The notes: generated from the letters alone by a model not told the origin. A stretch of DNA of 64,000 nt from Mesorhizobium erdmanii USDA 3471 (GCF_000472705.1 NZ_AXAE01000028.1:1-64000), one strand, 5' to 3'. Counted from the stretch's first letter, positions 28,254 to 36,834 are shown. Program-made: numbers and translations.

Positions 28254-28408
28254 GGCGCCGCCCCTCAATGCCCTGCCGGGTATTTCTCCCCGTAAACGGG
28301 GCGAAAGCGGCCAACCGTTGCCGCCGGCGATTGGCGGAACCGGCGACGACGGTTCCCTCGCCCCGTTTACGGGGAGAGGATGCCGGCAGGCAGGTGAGGG
28401 GTAGCGCC
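28254..28408. repeat. Type B inverted-pair repeat
   Basis: The left arm ends ATTTCTCCCCGTAAACGGGG and the right arm begins CTCGCCCCGTTTACGGGGAG. It lies between the regulator gene and the transsulfuration operon, both on the minus strand. Confidence 0.7.
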
Positions 28409-28447
28409 AGCTTTGGCGATTGGCTCGTGCGCAGAAGTAGCGCCCAT

Positions 28448-29623
28448 TCATCCCCCCAGAGCCTGCTCCAGGTCCGCGATCAGATCATCGCCATCCTCGA
28501 TCCCCGCCGACAGCCGCACCAGCGAATCCGAGATCCCGATCTCCGCCCGCTTCTCGGCGGGGATAGAGCCATGCGTCATCAGCGCCGGGTGTTCGATCAG
28601 GCTTTCCACGCCGCCGAGGCTTTCGGCCAGCGTGAACAGCTGCGTGCGTTCGAGGAAGCGTTTTGTTCCAGCGAGGTCGCGGTCGAGCACCGCGGTGATC
28701 ATGCCGCCGAAGGCATGCATCTGCTGCACCGCTATGCGGTGCTGCGGGTGGCTGGCGAGGCCGGGATAGAGGACGCGCCGCACATCCTTGCGGGCTTCCA
28801 GCCACTGCGCGATCTTCAGCCCGTTGTCGGAGTGGCGCTCCATCCTGAGCGCCAATGTCTTCAGCCCGCGCAGCGCCAAAAAGCTGTCGAACGGACCCGA
28901 TATGGCGCCAATGGCGTTCTGCAGGAATTTCAGCTGGGCGGCGAGCTCCTTGTTGTCGCCGACGACAGCCACGCCGCCGACCATGTCGGAATGGCCGTTG
29001 AGATATTTGGTCGTCGAGTGGACGACGATGTCGATGCCGAGCTCCAGCGGCCGCTGGATATAGGGGCTGCAGAACGTGTTGTCGGCGACGGACAGGATGC
29101 CCCGGCGTTTGGCCAGCGCTGCGACGCCTTCCAGGTCGACGATGCGCAGCAGCGGGTTGGTCGGCGTCTCGACCCACAGCAGTTTCGTCTCCGGGCGGAT
29201 CGCCGCTTCGACGGCCGCAAGGTCGGTGAAGTCGACGAAGGAGACTTGCAAATTGGCCGAGCGCTTGCGCACCCGTTCCATCAGCCGGAACGAGCCGCCA
29301 TAGATGTCATCCGTGGCGACGATATGCGCGCCGCTATCGAGCAGTTCCAGCACCGTCGAGATCGCCGCCAGGCCGGAAGCGAAGGCGAAGGCCGCCGTGC
29401 CGCTTTCGAGGTCGGCCACCGCGCGCTCGAAGGCAAAGCGCGTCGGGTTCTGGCTACGTGCGTATTCGAACCCCTTGTGCACGCCGGGCGACTGCTGGCC
29501 ATAGGTCGAGGTGGCATAGATCGGGACCATGACCGCACCGGTCAGCGGGTCGTGGCTCTGGCCGCCATGGATGGTGCGCGTCGAGAAGGCCAGGCGGTTC
29601 TTGCCGGATACGTTGCTGCTCAT
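28448..29623 (-). CDS. Cystathionine gamma-lyase/gamma-synthase-type PLP enzyme
   Basis: The 391-residue enzyme is of the Cys/Met metabolism PLP family. The PLP-lysine lies in VVHSTTKYLNGHSDMVGG and the cofactor Asp in LSVADNTFCSPYIQRPLELG. Its start overlaps the stop of the cystathionine beta-synthase gene (ATGA), so it most likely cleaves cystathionine to cysteine in reverse transsulfuration. A gamma-synthase or beta-lyase activity cannot be excluded by sequence alone. Confidence 0.88.
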   Translation of the reverse strand: MSSNVSGKNRLAFSTRTIHGGQSHDPLTGAVMVPIYATSTYGQQSPGVHKGFEYARSQNPTRFAFERAVADLESGTAAFAFASGLAAISTVLELLDSGAHIVATDDIYGGSFRLMERVRKRSANLQVSFVDFTDLAAVEAAIRPETKLLWVETPTNPLLRIVDLEGVAALAKRRGILSVADNTFCSPYIQRPLELGIDIVVHSTTKYLNGHSDMVGGVAVVGDNKELAAQLKFLQNAIGAISGPFDSFLALRGLKTLALRMERHSDNGLKIAQWLEARKDVRRVLYPGLASHPQHRIAVQQMHAFGGMITAVLDRDLAGTKRFLERTQLFTLAESLGGVESLIEHPALMTHGSIPAEKRAEIGISDSLVRLSAGIEDGDDLIADLEQALGG

Positions 29624-31059
29624 CGTGCGCGCCTCAGATGGTTGATCAGGTCGATGCGGGTGATCAGGCCGACGAACTCGTCGCCGTCGAAGATGATGGC
29701 GACCTCGTTGCGGTCGAACACCGGCAGCAAGGCATCCAGCGTCTGGCTGGCCTGCAGCGTGTGCAGATTGGAAGTCATCGCCGTGCGCACTGGACCGTTG
29801 AAGCGCTCCCAGCGGCCGTCATAGGGACCATCGACATGAGCAAGAATATCGCTTTCGTCGACGATGCCGATCAGCCTGCCCTTGTCCAGCACCGGCAGCT
29901 GCGAGACATCGGAGCGGCGCATGCGGCCATAGGCGTTGAGCAGGCTCTCGTCCGGGCCGACGAAAACGGTGTCGCCGGTGCGGTGCGAGCGCATGACGAG
30001 GTCGCGCAGGTCGCCATGCTGTTCGTGCTCGGCCAGGCCCTGCTCGGCCAGCCAGAAATCATCGAACACCTTTGACAGGTATTTGTTGCCGCTGTCGCAG
30101 ACGAAGGTGACGACGCGCTTGGGCGTCATCTGCTCGCGGCAATAGCGCAAGGCGGCCGACAACAGCGTGCCCGACGACGAGCCGGCCAGGATGCCTTCGC
30201 GCGATAAGAGGTCGCGCACCGCCAGCATGCTCTGCTTGTCTGATATGGAATACGCCTTTTTCACCAGCGACAGATCGGCATTGGGCGGCACGAAATCCTC
30301 GCCGATCCCCTCCACCGTCCAACTGCCGGCCTCTTCCATCTTGCCGGTCTTGATCAGCGGCGCCAGCACAGAGCCGACCGGATCGGCCAGCACCATTTCC
30401 GTCTTCGGCGACACTTTCGAAAAGTAGCGGCCGAGCCCGGTCAGCGTACCGCCGGAGCCGACGCCGACCACCACCGCGTCGACATGCCCGTTTAGCTGCG
30501 AAAAGATTTCCGGCCCGGTGGTCGTCTCATGCGCCAGCGGGTTGGCCGGATTGGCGAACTGGTTGGCATAGAAGGCGCCGGGCACCTCGGCCGCGATCTT
30601 CTCGGCCATGTCCTGGTAATATTCGGGATGCCCCTTGCCGACATCGGAACGGGTCATGCGCACTTCCGCGCCCAGCGCGCGCAGATGCTGGATCTTTTCG
30701 CGCGACATCTTGTCGGGCACCACCAGCACGATGCGGTAGCCCTTGGGAATGCCGACCTGGGCGAGGCCGAGGCCGGTATTGCCGGCGGTCGCCTCGACGA
30801 TGGTGCCGCCACGCTTCAGCCGGCCCTCTTTCTCGGCCGCGGCGATCATCGACAGCGCGATGCGGTCCTTGATCGAGCCGCCCGGATTCTGGCTTTCGAG
30901 TTTGATGAACAGCCGGCATTTGCCGGTGTCGAACTTGCTCAGCTCGACCACCGGCGTCTGGCCGATCAGGTCGAGCACCGAGGCATAGGGCGGACGCAGG
31001 CGGGATGTTGCGCTGTCCGAGGGACCGTTGTCAGGCGCGGCGACCTTCTGCTCGCTCAT
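29620..31059 (-). CDS. Cystathionine beta-synthase
   Basis: The 479-residue protein has an N-terminal PLP fold (LIKLESQNPGGSIKDRIAL with the PLP Lys, EATAGNTGLGLA, GVGSGGTLTGLGRY) and a C-terminal pair of CBS domains from about residue 345 (DTVFVGPDESLLNAYGRM and MTSNLHTLQASQTLDALL). It should condense homocysteine with serine. Bateman domains in eukaryotic CBS bind SAM; whether they do so here is unknown. It is first in the two-gene operon with the gamma-lyase. Confidence 0.92.
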   Translation of the reverse strand: MSEQKVAAPDNGPSDSATSRLRPPYASVLDLIGQTPVVELSKFDTGKCRLFIKLESQNPGGSIKDRIALSMIAAAEKEGRLKRGGTIVEATAGNTGLGLAQVGIPKGYRIVLVVPDKMSREKIQHLRALGAEVRMTRSDVGKGHPEYYQDMAEKIAAEVPGAFYANQFANPANPLAHETTTGPEIFSQLNGHVDAVVVGVGSGGTLTGLGRYFSKVSPKTEMVLADPVGSVLAPLIKTGKMEEAGSWTVEGIGEDFVPPNADLSLVKKAYSISDKQSMLAVRDLLSREGILAGSSSGTLLSAALRYCREQMTPKRVVTFVCDSGNKYLSKVFDDFWLAEQGLAEHEQHGDLRDLVMRSHRTGDTVFVGPDESLLNAYGRMRRSDVSQLPVLDKGRLIGIVDESDILAHVDGPYDGRWERFNGPVRTAMTSNLHTLQASQTLDALLPVFDRNEVAIIFDGDEFVGLITRIDLINHLRRAR

Positions 31060-31083
31060 TCGGATGCTCCATGATCAAGCGGC

Positions 31084-31133
31084 CGCCTAACGCATGATGC
31101 CGAAAAGTGTGAAGTAATTTTCGGACGACATCT
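31084..31133. repeat. Degenerate type D palindrome
   Basis: GCATGATGCCGAAAAGTGTG ... ATTTTCGGACGACATCTTGC resembles the dispersed rhizobial element with GAAAAGTG/TTTTCGG and GCATGAT ends. It lies 25 bases upstream of the CBS start. Confidence 0.5.
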
Positions 31134-31645
31134 TGCGCTGTTTTTTGAGTTGGTCGGCAGAGCGGCAGCGTAGTCTCTTTTCCAGCCGTTTGTCGCGGGA
31201 TAGAAGATAGATCATGCCAATCGACCGGCCAGATGCGGAATGAAATTCCGGTTTGGACACAGCGCGGAAGGCTGCGGGGACGCCGAGGGTCCTTATCCGT
31301 TCGGCTCGGCGCGCGCCCATGCGAGGCATCGGGCGGTGGAACATGCTCTTTGGTTTGAAGCAATTCCCAAGGGAAGGCATCGCGCTTTCTCCTGCCCAGG
31401 CTTTCCTCGACGGCAGGGACTTCAGTCTTAGTTGAGTGATAGCTAATATATCTATAGCTTGGTCGGTGCGGAGGACGATCCCAATCGAAGCCTATCCCGC
31501 AATGGCCGGTGCAGCCCGCTTCCAACCCAAGCATCCCCTGCTCCGGCCATTCTTTCCTTGTCGCTGGGTGCCCATAGCCGGCTTGGCCGATTTGCACCGC
31601 CATAACAACGGGCCGGCGTGAAGCCATGTATATCTCGATTGGCTA

Positions 31646-31680
31646 AAGTACGGAACGTCCAATGCACAAGTACGGAACGT
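31646..31680 (+). repeat. Two direct copies of AAGTACGGAACGT, 22 bases apart
   Basis: Perfect 13-base copies at 31646-31658 and 31668-31680 put matching bases two helical turns apart, a spacing typical of regulator half sites. No adjacent promoter is obvious. Confidence 0.5.
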
Positions 31681-31846
31681 TCGAGGGCCCCTCGGACCAA
31701 GGCCCGTTGGGGCACAAGACCTTAGTCCTGCCGTCTTATAGTTAAGAACGGAAGTTGTTCGGCCAGACATAGGGCCGCCCCGGATTGATACCAGACTGCC
31801 CTCAGCCGAATATGGTGCGATCGCGCAGGGCGCTTATGCAATCGCC

Positions 31847-33205
31847 CTACCCGAGCAGTTGTTTGCTCAGCCGCGCGCACTGGACGCGGATGTCGGGAAT
31901 GGCGTCGATCTCGAAGAAGGTGCCGCGTGTCAGCGGCCCGACGGCGAGAATCTTTCGCGACACGCTGCCGTCGCCGGCGATGATCTCGCAATTGGCCGAG
32001 ACATCTAGGCCGATCCGCAGCGGATCCGGCCGCGCCAGCCCGCGATCGACCAGCGAGCGCACCACGCTGTTCGACGAGGTCGAGATGTCGCGCACGATGC
32101 CCGAGCAATCGTAGATGCGGGCAACGCCGAATGTTTCGAGCCGCTGTGTGTGGCGTGACTGGACCTGGACGGTGAATTCGCCACCCTTGGCGATGTCCAC
32201 GACGCGGCCGGCGACAAGGCGGATGCGGCTGCAGTTCACCGCCTCGGTCACGCGAGCGTAGACTTCGGGCGCCATGCGATGGCGGTGGATGTCCCACCAC
32301 GCCTTGGTGTGTTCGACGAAGCGGCGCTTGGCGGAAGCCGGCCAGTTCTGCCAGATCTTCTGGTTGAACGGGCGCAGGCCGTCGACCACGTCGCGCCAGT
32401 CGATGCCGGCCTCCTGGTTCTCACGGATCAGGTCGCGGAACCAGCCGACGAAATAGGACAGCTGGGTGCCAAGCGGAATGTCGGCGACGTCGAGCTTGAT
32501 CGGATTGCCCTTGCGGTGCGGCGACGGCAGCAGCCCGCGTCGCGACACGGCCACGATCTTGCCCTTGTGGCCGCGCTGTTCGAGCGCCAGGAACGCGTCG
32601 ACCATGCTGAGGCCGGTGCCCAGCACCATGACCGGACTGTCCGCATCGAGCGCCGTGTCGGCCTCCGAGCCCATGCGGACCGCATGGCCTTGCGTCGGCT
32701 GCTCATCATGGCCGGTGGCGAGTATGGCCAGATGGCCGACAACGCTGGTGCCGTTGGCAAGCGCCACTTCGACGCCGGAGGTGGTCGGCGTGATCGAAAG
32801 GCTCTCCTCGTGGATGAGGCGCAGCCGGCCGGTGGGCTGTTCGCGGGCTTCGAGGTCGTCGAGCAATTCGCCGAGGTAGCGGGCATAGATGCTGCGCGGC
32901 GCGTAGAAGGGCGTCCGTGGCGTCTGCTCCGCGTCCACCAGGCCATGCCCCTGCAGCCAGCGCCAGAAATTGCCGGGATCGTCGGCATAGGCGCTCATGC
33001 CGGCGGCGCTGACATTGAGCACATGCGCCGACAGCAGCGTCGAATAGGCGATGCCCTGGCCGAAATGCGGCCGCCTCTCGATCAGCGTGACGCGCAGATC
33101 CGGATTGGGCGATTTCAACAGATGCGCGGCCATCACGACGCCCGAGGCACCGCCGCCGACGATGATGATGGAGCTGGGGATGATGGAATTGACCCGTCCG
33201 CTCAT
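31847..33205 (-). CDS. FAD/NAD(P)-binding oxidoreductase-like protein
   Basis: The 452-residue protein has an N-terminal Rossmann motif IIIVGGGASGVVMAAHLL, a long variable middle, LAILATGHDEQP, and a second dinucleotide motif MVLGTGLSMVDAFLALE. It fits the FAD-NAD(P)-binding family of uncharacterised rhizobial proteins. The ATG is at 33205. It lies 25 bases downstream of the Rrf2-type regulator in the same direction, suggesting a regulator-enzyme operon. Reaction unknown. Confidence 0.83.
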   Translation of the reverse strand: MSGRVNSIIPSSIIIVGGGASGVVMAAHLLKSPNPDLRVTLIERRPHFGQGIAYSTLLSAHVLNVSAAGMSAYADDPGNFWRWLQGHGLVDAEQTPRTPFYAPRSIYARYLGELLDDLEAREQPTGRLRLIHEESLSITPTTSGVEVALANGTSVVGHLAILATGHDEQPTQGHAVRMGSEADTALDADSPVMVLGTGLSMVDAFLALEQRGHKGKIVAVSRRGLLPSPHRKGNPIKLDVADIPLGTQLSYFVGWFRDLIRENQEAGIDWRDVVDGLRPFNQKIWQNWPASAKRRFVEHTKAWWDIHRHRMAPEVYARVTEAVNCSRIRLVAGRVVDIAKGGEFTVQVQSRHTQRLETFGVARIYDCSGIVRDISTSSNSVVRSLVDRGLARPDPLRIGLDVSANCEIIAGDGSVSRKILAVGPLTRGTFFEIDAIPDIRVQCARLSKQLLG

Positions 33206-33230
33206 GCGCGCTCCCGCCCTGTGAGATGCG

Positions 33231-33680
33231 TCAGGCCTGGACCTTCACCGTGACCGGGAGGTCGTCGAGGCCGATATCGCGCATCTCGGCGAGACTGCGC
33301 TGATCGAGCACCTCGGCGATCGCTTGCCGGACCTCGAGCATCAGATGTCGGACTTGGCATGTCGCCTCGTTGCAGTCTTCACAGCGCTGGTAAAGGGTGC
33401 GGCTGGCGCAAGGGATCGGCGCCAGCGGCCCGTCGAGGACGCGCACGACGTGGCCGACCTTGATCTCGTCGGCCGGCCGGGCGAGGCGGTAGCCGCCATC
33501 CTTGCCCTTGCGGCTCTGGACGAAGCCGGCATTGCGCAGCTCGCCCAGGATGGCGTCGAGGAATTTCTTCGGAATGGTGTTGCCAGTCGCGATGTCGTTG
33601 ACGAAAGCAAGCTGCCCGGCCGGCATCCGTGCGAGGTGGACGAGCGCCTTGAGGCCGTACTTCCCCTTTTTTGTGAGCAT
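33231..33680 (-). CDS. Rrf2-family transcriptional regulator
   Basis: The 149-residue protein begins MLTKKGKYGLKALVHLAR with the Rrf2 winged-helix fold, and GFVQSRKGKDGGYRLARP is the usual wing. It has a cysteine cluster, PCASRTLYQRCEDCNEATC, with four Cys spaced C-x8-C-x2-C-x4-C. Iron-sulfur-binding relatives (IscR, NsrR, RirA) use three Cys, so Fe-S or redox sensing is likely but unproved. It precedes the FAD protein gene and probably controls it. Confidence 0.88.
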   Translation of the reverse strand: MLTKKGKYGLKALVHLARMPAGQLAFVNDIATGNTIPKKFLDAILGELRNAGFVQSRKGKDGGYRLARPADEIKVGHVVRVLDGPLAPIPCASRTLYQRCEDCNEATCQVRHLMLEVRQAIAEVLDQRSLAEMRDIGLDDLPVTVKVQA

Positions 33681-34182
33681 GAAATCAAAATTTCCCTGTC
33701 ATGCGACGGTGTGAGATCCTCAGCGCCAAAAACACTTGGCACTCCGGGAATGCGCGACCAAACTGTCAACATGGATAAATTCCAGTGACATTCGCTACAA
33801 GCCAAGTGGCCTTGATTCTGTTTCTTTTCTAGCCGCCGCGGACCCGAGACGACCCGGAATATGCCGAGACATTGTAGCCCGAGGGCGGATCGGGGTGCCG
33901 CCCGTCGGTGGTTCATCCCCCCTTATTTCGATAATAATACTATACTTAGGACCGAGCACATGGAAGCCTGTTCCAATTCGTAGGCTGACGACGCACGAAT
34001 TCACCGAATTTCTGCGGTAATGGAGAAAAGCCGTAGTGCGCGGATCGCTGTCGCCTATCCAGCGCTCGCTGACACGCTAGCGGTTGCGGAGATGGTCCCT
34101 TTCAGTCGTCAAATCCGGTGTGCAGCCTCACGAACGCGACCTTTCCAGCAAACGGTTTCGGCCGGGAGGGCTCGGTTCCATG
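33681..34182. other. Intergenic region with no supported gene
   Basis: These 502 bases separate the Rrf2 regulator start from the end of the His-rich secreted protein gene. A local AT-rich patch lies near 33924-33952 (TTATTTCGATAATAATACTA). Short open frames on both strands lack ribosome sites and recognisable sequence. A TTGACA on the minus strand near 33768 could serve the regulator, but a matching -10 is not clear. Confidence 0.5.
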
Positions 34183-34764
34183 TCAGTGATGGGGGTTTTC
34201 GCCGCGCGCGATCATCAGGTGGTGCTGCTGATGATGCATTCCCTGTGCCATGAGCCCAAAGAATCCAAGGCCGCGCAGTTTGCCAGCATCCTTCGCCGGC
34301 GGCCACACGGTCAGGGACGCGCCACCGTCGATGTCGGAAGCCTCGAAACGCCAGCCGTCGATCTCGTTCATCGCCGCAGCATGGGCCTTCACCATCCGGC
34401 GCACGGAATCCCGAACGGCTCCCGAACCCGTGACCAGGAAGCGGGTTCCGCCCGCGACCGGTTCGCTCTTCACATCGGCGGCCAAGGTAACCGCGCCCAT
34501 GTCGACGAGATGCGCGCGCAGGGCGTCGATGTCCACTCTGGACCAGTCTGTATCGGGATCGGCCTCGAGGATGGCTACAATCTCCTGGATCGCCGCGAAC
34601 GCGCCTTGGCCCGGTTCCGTCGGGACCGAGACACCAGCGGCTTGCGCGCCCATCATCTGCATGTGCTGCATCATCGTCTTGTGGTCCACTCCGTTTGTCT
34701 GGGCTTGCTGGGCGCAGGCCAGGGAGGGGATCAGGCAGGCGGCGAGGACGAGGGCGCGTATCAT
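34183..34764 (-). CDS. Secreted Met/His-rich hypothetical protein
   Basis: The 193-residue protein has a clear signal peptide (MIRALVLAACLIPSLACAQQ). The mature part begins with a Met/His stretch (HKTMMQHMQMMGAQ) and ends with GMHHQQHHLMIARGENPHH. Such clusters often bind copper or other metals; that role is inferred. The ATG at 34764 has GGAGC upstream; the frame extends further but gives no signal peptide. It is divergent from the Crp-type regulator, 52 bases away, so the two probably share a control region. Confidence 0.72.
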   Translation of the reverse strand: MIRALVLAACLIPSLACAQQAQTNGVDHKTMMQHMQMMGAQAAGVSVPTEPGQGAFAAIQEIVAILEADPDTDWSRVDIDALRAHLVDMGAVTLAADVKSEPVAGGTRFLVTGSGAVRDSVRRMVKAHAAAMNEIDGWRFEASDIDGGASLTVWPPAKDAGKLRGLGFFGLMAQGMHHQQHHLMIARGENPHH

Positions 34765-34816
34765 GACAATTGCTCCGTTGGCGGAGCATGCTTGCCATAG
34801 CGTAGAGCAACGCGAC

Positions 34817-35380
34817 ATGATTGAAATCATGTCGCCGCCGCTAATTGCCCTGCTCGACCGTCTGGAAGGCCGCGAGATCGAGTTCGCGGCGGGAGCACCG
34901 GTGTTTCATCTGGGTGATCCCGTCCGGTTTGTTCACGTCGTGCGTTCGGGCGTTGTTCATCTGGTCAGGCATCAGGACAACGGGTCGGCCCTGATCCTTC
35001 AACGCGCGGGTCCAAATTCCATCCTGGCCGAAGCCTCGTTATATTCAGCCTCCTACCATTGCGCGGCCCAAGCGGAGATTGCTGCCGTGACCTGGGCCAT
35101 TCCACGCACCGGGCTGCTCGCCCGGATCGAGAACGATACCGAGTTGGCGATCGCTTGGGCGCGCCATCTCGCACACGAGGTCCAGCAGGCGCGGCTGCAG
35201 TCGGAGATCCTGTCACTCAAGACAGTCGCGGCCCGCCTCGATGCGTGGGTTTCCTGGCATGGGAGCCTTCCCGCCAGAGGACATTGGTCGACGCTGGCCC
35301 ATGAAATAGGCGTCAGTCCCGAGGCGCTCTACCGTGAGATCGCATTGCGCCGGAGGCAGGACGTGGTGACGAATATTTGA
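34817..35380 (+). CDS. Crp/Fnr-family transcriptional regulator
   Basis: The 187-residue protein has an N-terminal cyclic-nucleotide-type beta roll (PVFHLGDPVRFVHVVRSGVVHLVRHQDNGSALILQRAGPNSILAEASLYS) in short pieces and a C-terminal HTH (THWSTLAHEIGVSPEALYREIALRR region). Fnr-type cysteines are absent, so it is not an O2-sensing Fnr. The C-terminal HTH is short for the family. The ATG at 34817 is used; a second in-frame ATG is at 34829. Similar short regulators sit beside copper or heavy-metal genes in rhizobia, consistent with the divergent His-rich protein. Confidence 0.8.
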   Translation: MIEIMSPPLIALLDRLEGREIEFAAGAPVFHLGDPVRFVHVVRSGVVHLVRHQDNGSALILQRAGPNSILAEASLYSASYHCAAQAEIAAVTWAIPRTGLLARIENDTELAIAWARHLAHEVQQARLQSEILSLKTVAARLDAWVSWHGSLPARGHWSTLAHEIGVSPEALYREIALRRRQDVVTNI

Positions 35381-35501
35381 TCGCCATCGGTGAGATGCGG
35401 TTCATTGCGTCGATCGCGCCATTGAACGGCATGCTGCTTTCCCACCTGACTGACTGGCTCCGGCCTCATCTCATCAGGCTCGATTTGCCGCTTTTCCAGT
35501 C

Positions 35502-36227
35502 CTAGATACCACCGGCCCCGCCACTGCCGCCGGCGCCGCCACTGCCGAACAAGCCGCCGCCTGTGCCCCCAGTACCTCCCGTGCCGCCGGCACCGCCATT
35601 GCCGAACAAGCCGCCGCCTGTGCCGCCATTGCCGCCGGTGCCCCCAGTACCTCCAGTGCCTCCAGTACCACCGGCACCGCCCGCACCACCATTGCCGAAC
35701 AAGCCGCCGCCTGTGCCACCATTGCCGCCCGTGCCCCCGGTACCTCCCGTACCACCGGTGCCGCCAGTCCCACCGGCGCCGCCATTCCCGCCAGTACCTC
35801 CCGTGCCGCCATTCCCACCGGTGCCGCCGTTCCCGAACAAGCCGCCGCCATTCCCGCCTGTACCTCCCGTGCCGCCTGTACCTCCAGTGCCGCCTGTGGC
35901 TCCGCTGCCGCCGGTGCCGCCAACTCCTCCCGCGCCTTGGCTGCCGCTGCTGCCGCCACCCCGGTCTCCGACGCGGCTACTTGCGTTGCCGCCGGCCCAT
36001 GGGAGGCGATTTGTTGTTGACGCCGCTACGATGCAGATCCTGCCGTGGAGCGCGTGTGCCGTCGGTGAACTGAAGCCAGGTGCCGAAGCGCAAAGCGTTT
36101 CGAATTGGACTTTGTTGAGTAGGATTGCCGGCACCGATACTTCGCCACGCGCATGGGTCGGCACGATAGTTGTCGCCCCAAGCAGCAATACCACCCCGAT
36201 TGCCCAATCTTTCCGAAGGTTGCTCAC
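35502..36227 (-). CDS. Secreted glycine-rich GGX-repeat protein (PGRS-like)
   Basis: The 241-residue protein has a signal-like N-terminus (KDWAIGVVLLLGATTIVPTHARG), about 60 residues of unique sequence with two Cys, then about 150 residues of GG-T/N/A/S triplets to the end. The spacer GGGLFG(N/S)GG recurs four times and divides the array into blocks. A GTG at 36227 is the chosen start because GGAGG lies seven bases upstream; an ATG at 36242 lies before that site. The pattern resembles mycobacterial PGRS or collagen-like arrays, but no homology is claimed. Length is likely variable among strains. Confidence 0.7.
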   Translation of the reverse strand: MSNLRKDWAIGVVLLLGATTIVPTHARGEVSVPAILLNKVQFETLCASAPGFSSPTAHALHGRICIVAASTTNRLPWAGGNASSRVGDRGGGSSGSQGAGGVGGTGGSGATGGTGGTGGTGGTGGNGGGLFGNGGTGGNGGTGGTGGNGGAGGTGGTGGTGGTGGTGGNGGTGGGLFGNGGAGGAGGTGGTGGTGGTGGNGGTGGGLFGNGGAGGTGGTGGTGGGLFGSGGAGGSGGAGGI

Positions 36228-36348
36228 GTCAGACCTCCACATATACCCGCGCCAAACAGCATCGCGTCCGCCAGCGCATTCCGCTGCGGGATTATAACCA
36301 GTTATAGCGTAAACTTATCAAAATAAAGGGTCTGCTACCGCCTCACCC

Positions 36349-36525
36349 CTACCGGTTCGCCCACACCAGCCCCGCCAGGCCGACCAGCATGGCGGCAAGC
36401 CCGATATAGAGCCATTGCGACTGGCCGGTCATGAAGCTGCCGCCGACCACGCCGATGCCTTGCAACGACCACACCGCTCCGACAGCCAGCACAATCAAGG
36501 CCAGCAGATTTTTGGTCAGTCTCAT
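36349..36525 (-). CDS. Small membrane protein, 58 aa
   Basis: An ATG at 36525 opens a 58-codon frame with two hydrophobic segments: LLALIVLAVGAVWSLQGIGV (residues 7-26) and LYIGLAAMLVGLAGLVWA (39-56). It has a positive N-terminus (MRLTKN) and ends ANR. The layout matches short conserved two-helix proteins common in rhizobia. A weak GGGAT precedes the start. Function unknown. Confidence 0.7.
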   Translation of the reverse strand: MRLTKNLLALIVLAVGAVWSLQGIGVVGGSFMTGQSQWLYIGLAAMLVGLAGLVWANR

Positions 36526-36834
36526 TGACGGATCCCGCTTTCCAAGTCGATCGTTTGCGGCGCCATGGCCGCGATGAAAGAGCCGAAGGAAGTGACCAGA
36601 TTGGCGCGACTTCTACTTGAAAATCTAAGCCAAATTTTGTCATGAAAGTCCTCGGCGCGATTACGAATATCATCAAAAACTGATCTTCGCGCGCCGGAAA
36701 ATCCCTGACAGACTGTTACCCGGTGACTCCAAACGTGTGATCTCGCCACGGAACGGACAGATCACTGCCGCATTTCCTGCCTTATTCTCGACCTAACGGC
36801 TGGGGTCTGTCAAAAACGGAGCCACCCCTTAAAG
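36526..36834. other. Intergenic region before the RlpA-like gene
   Basis: This 309-base region between the divergent small membrane protein and the RlpA-like gene shows no supported gene or repeat. It must contain promoters for both. Confidence 0.4.

Larger units (their letters stand above)
31060..31846. other. Long intergenic region upstream of the CBS gene
   Basis: This stretch of 787 bases has no convincing gene. Open frames across it on both strands have odd composition and no recognisable domain. It contains a degenerate type D palindrome at 31084, a local AT-rich patch near 31430-31460 and two direct repeats at 31646-31680. It must include the promoter of the CBS operon. Confidence 0.6.

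Noticed and set aside
26879..29824. 981-codon open frame on the plus strand, opposite the regulator and CGL genes
   Set aside because: It runs antisense to the GlxA-type and transsulfuration genes, has the Arg/His/Asp-rich composition of a GC-rich shadow frame, crosses a type B repeat and has no domain.
31031..31627. 198-codon minus-strand frame and the 97-codon frame within it
   Set aside because: Both cross the D-type palindrome, lack ribosome sites and domains, and have mixed composition typical of chance frames.
35545..35851. Spaced repeats resembling a CRISPR array
   Set aside because: The repeats are in-frame coding units of the glycine protein with irregular spacing and low-complexity spacers.
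35563..36297. Proline-rich plus-strand open frame (PPVPP repeats)
   Set aside because: It is the reverse strand of the GGX array. The minus-strand frame has a signal peptide and ribosome site; this one has neither.
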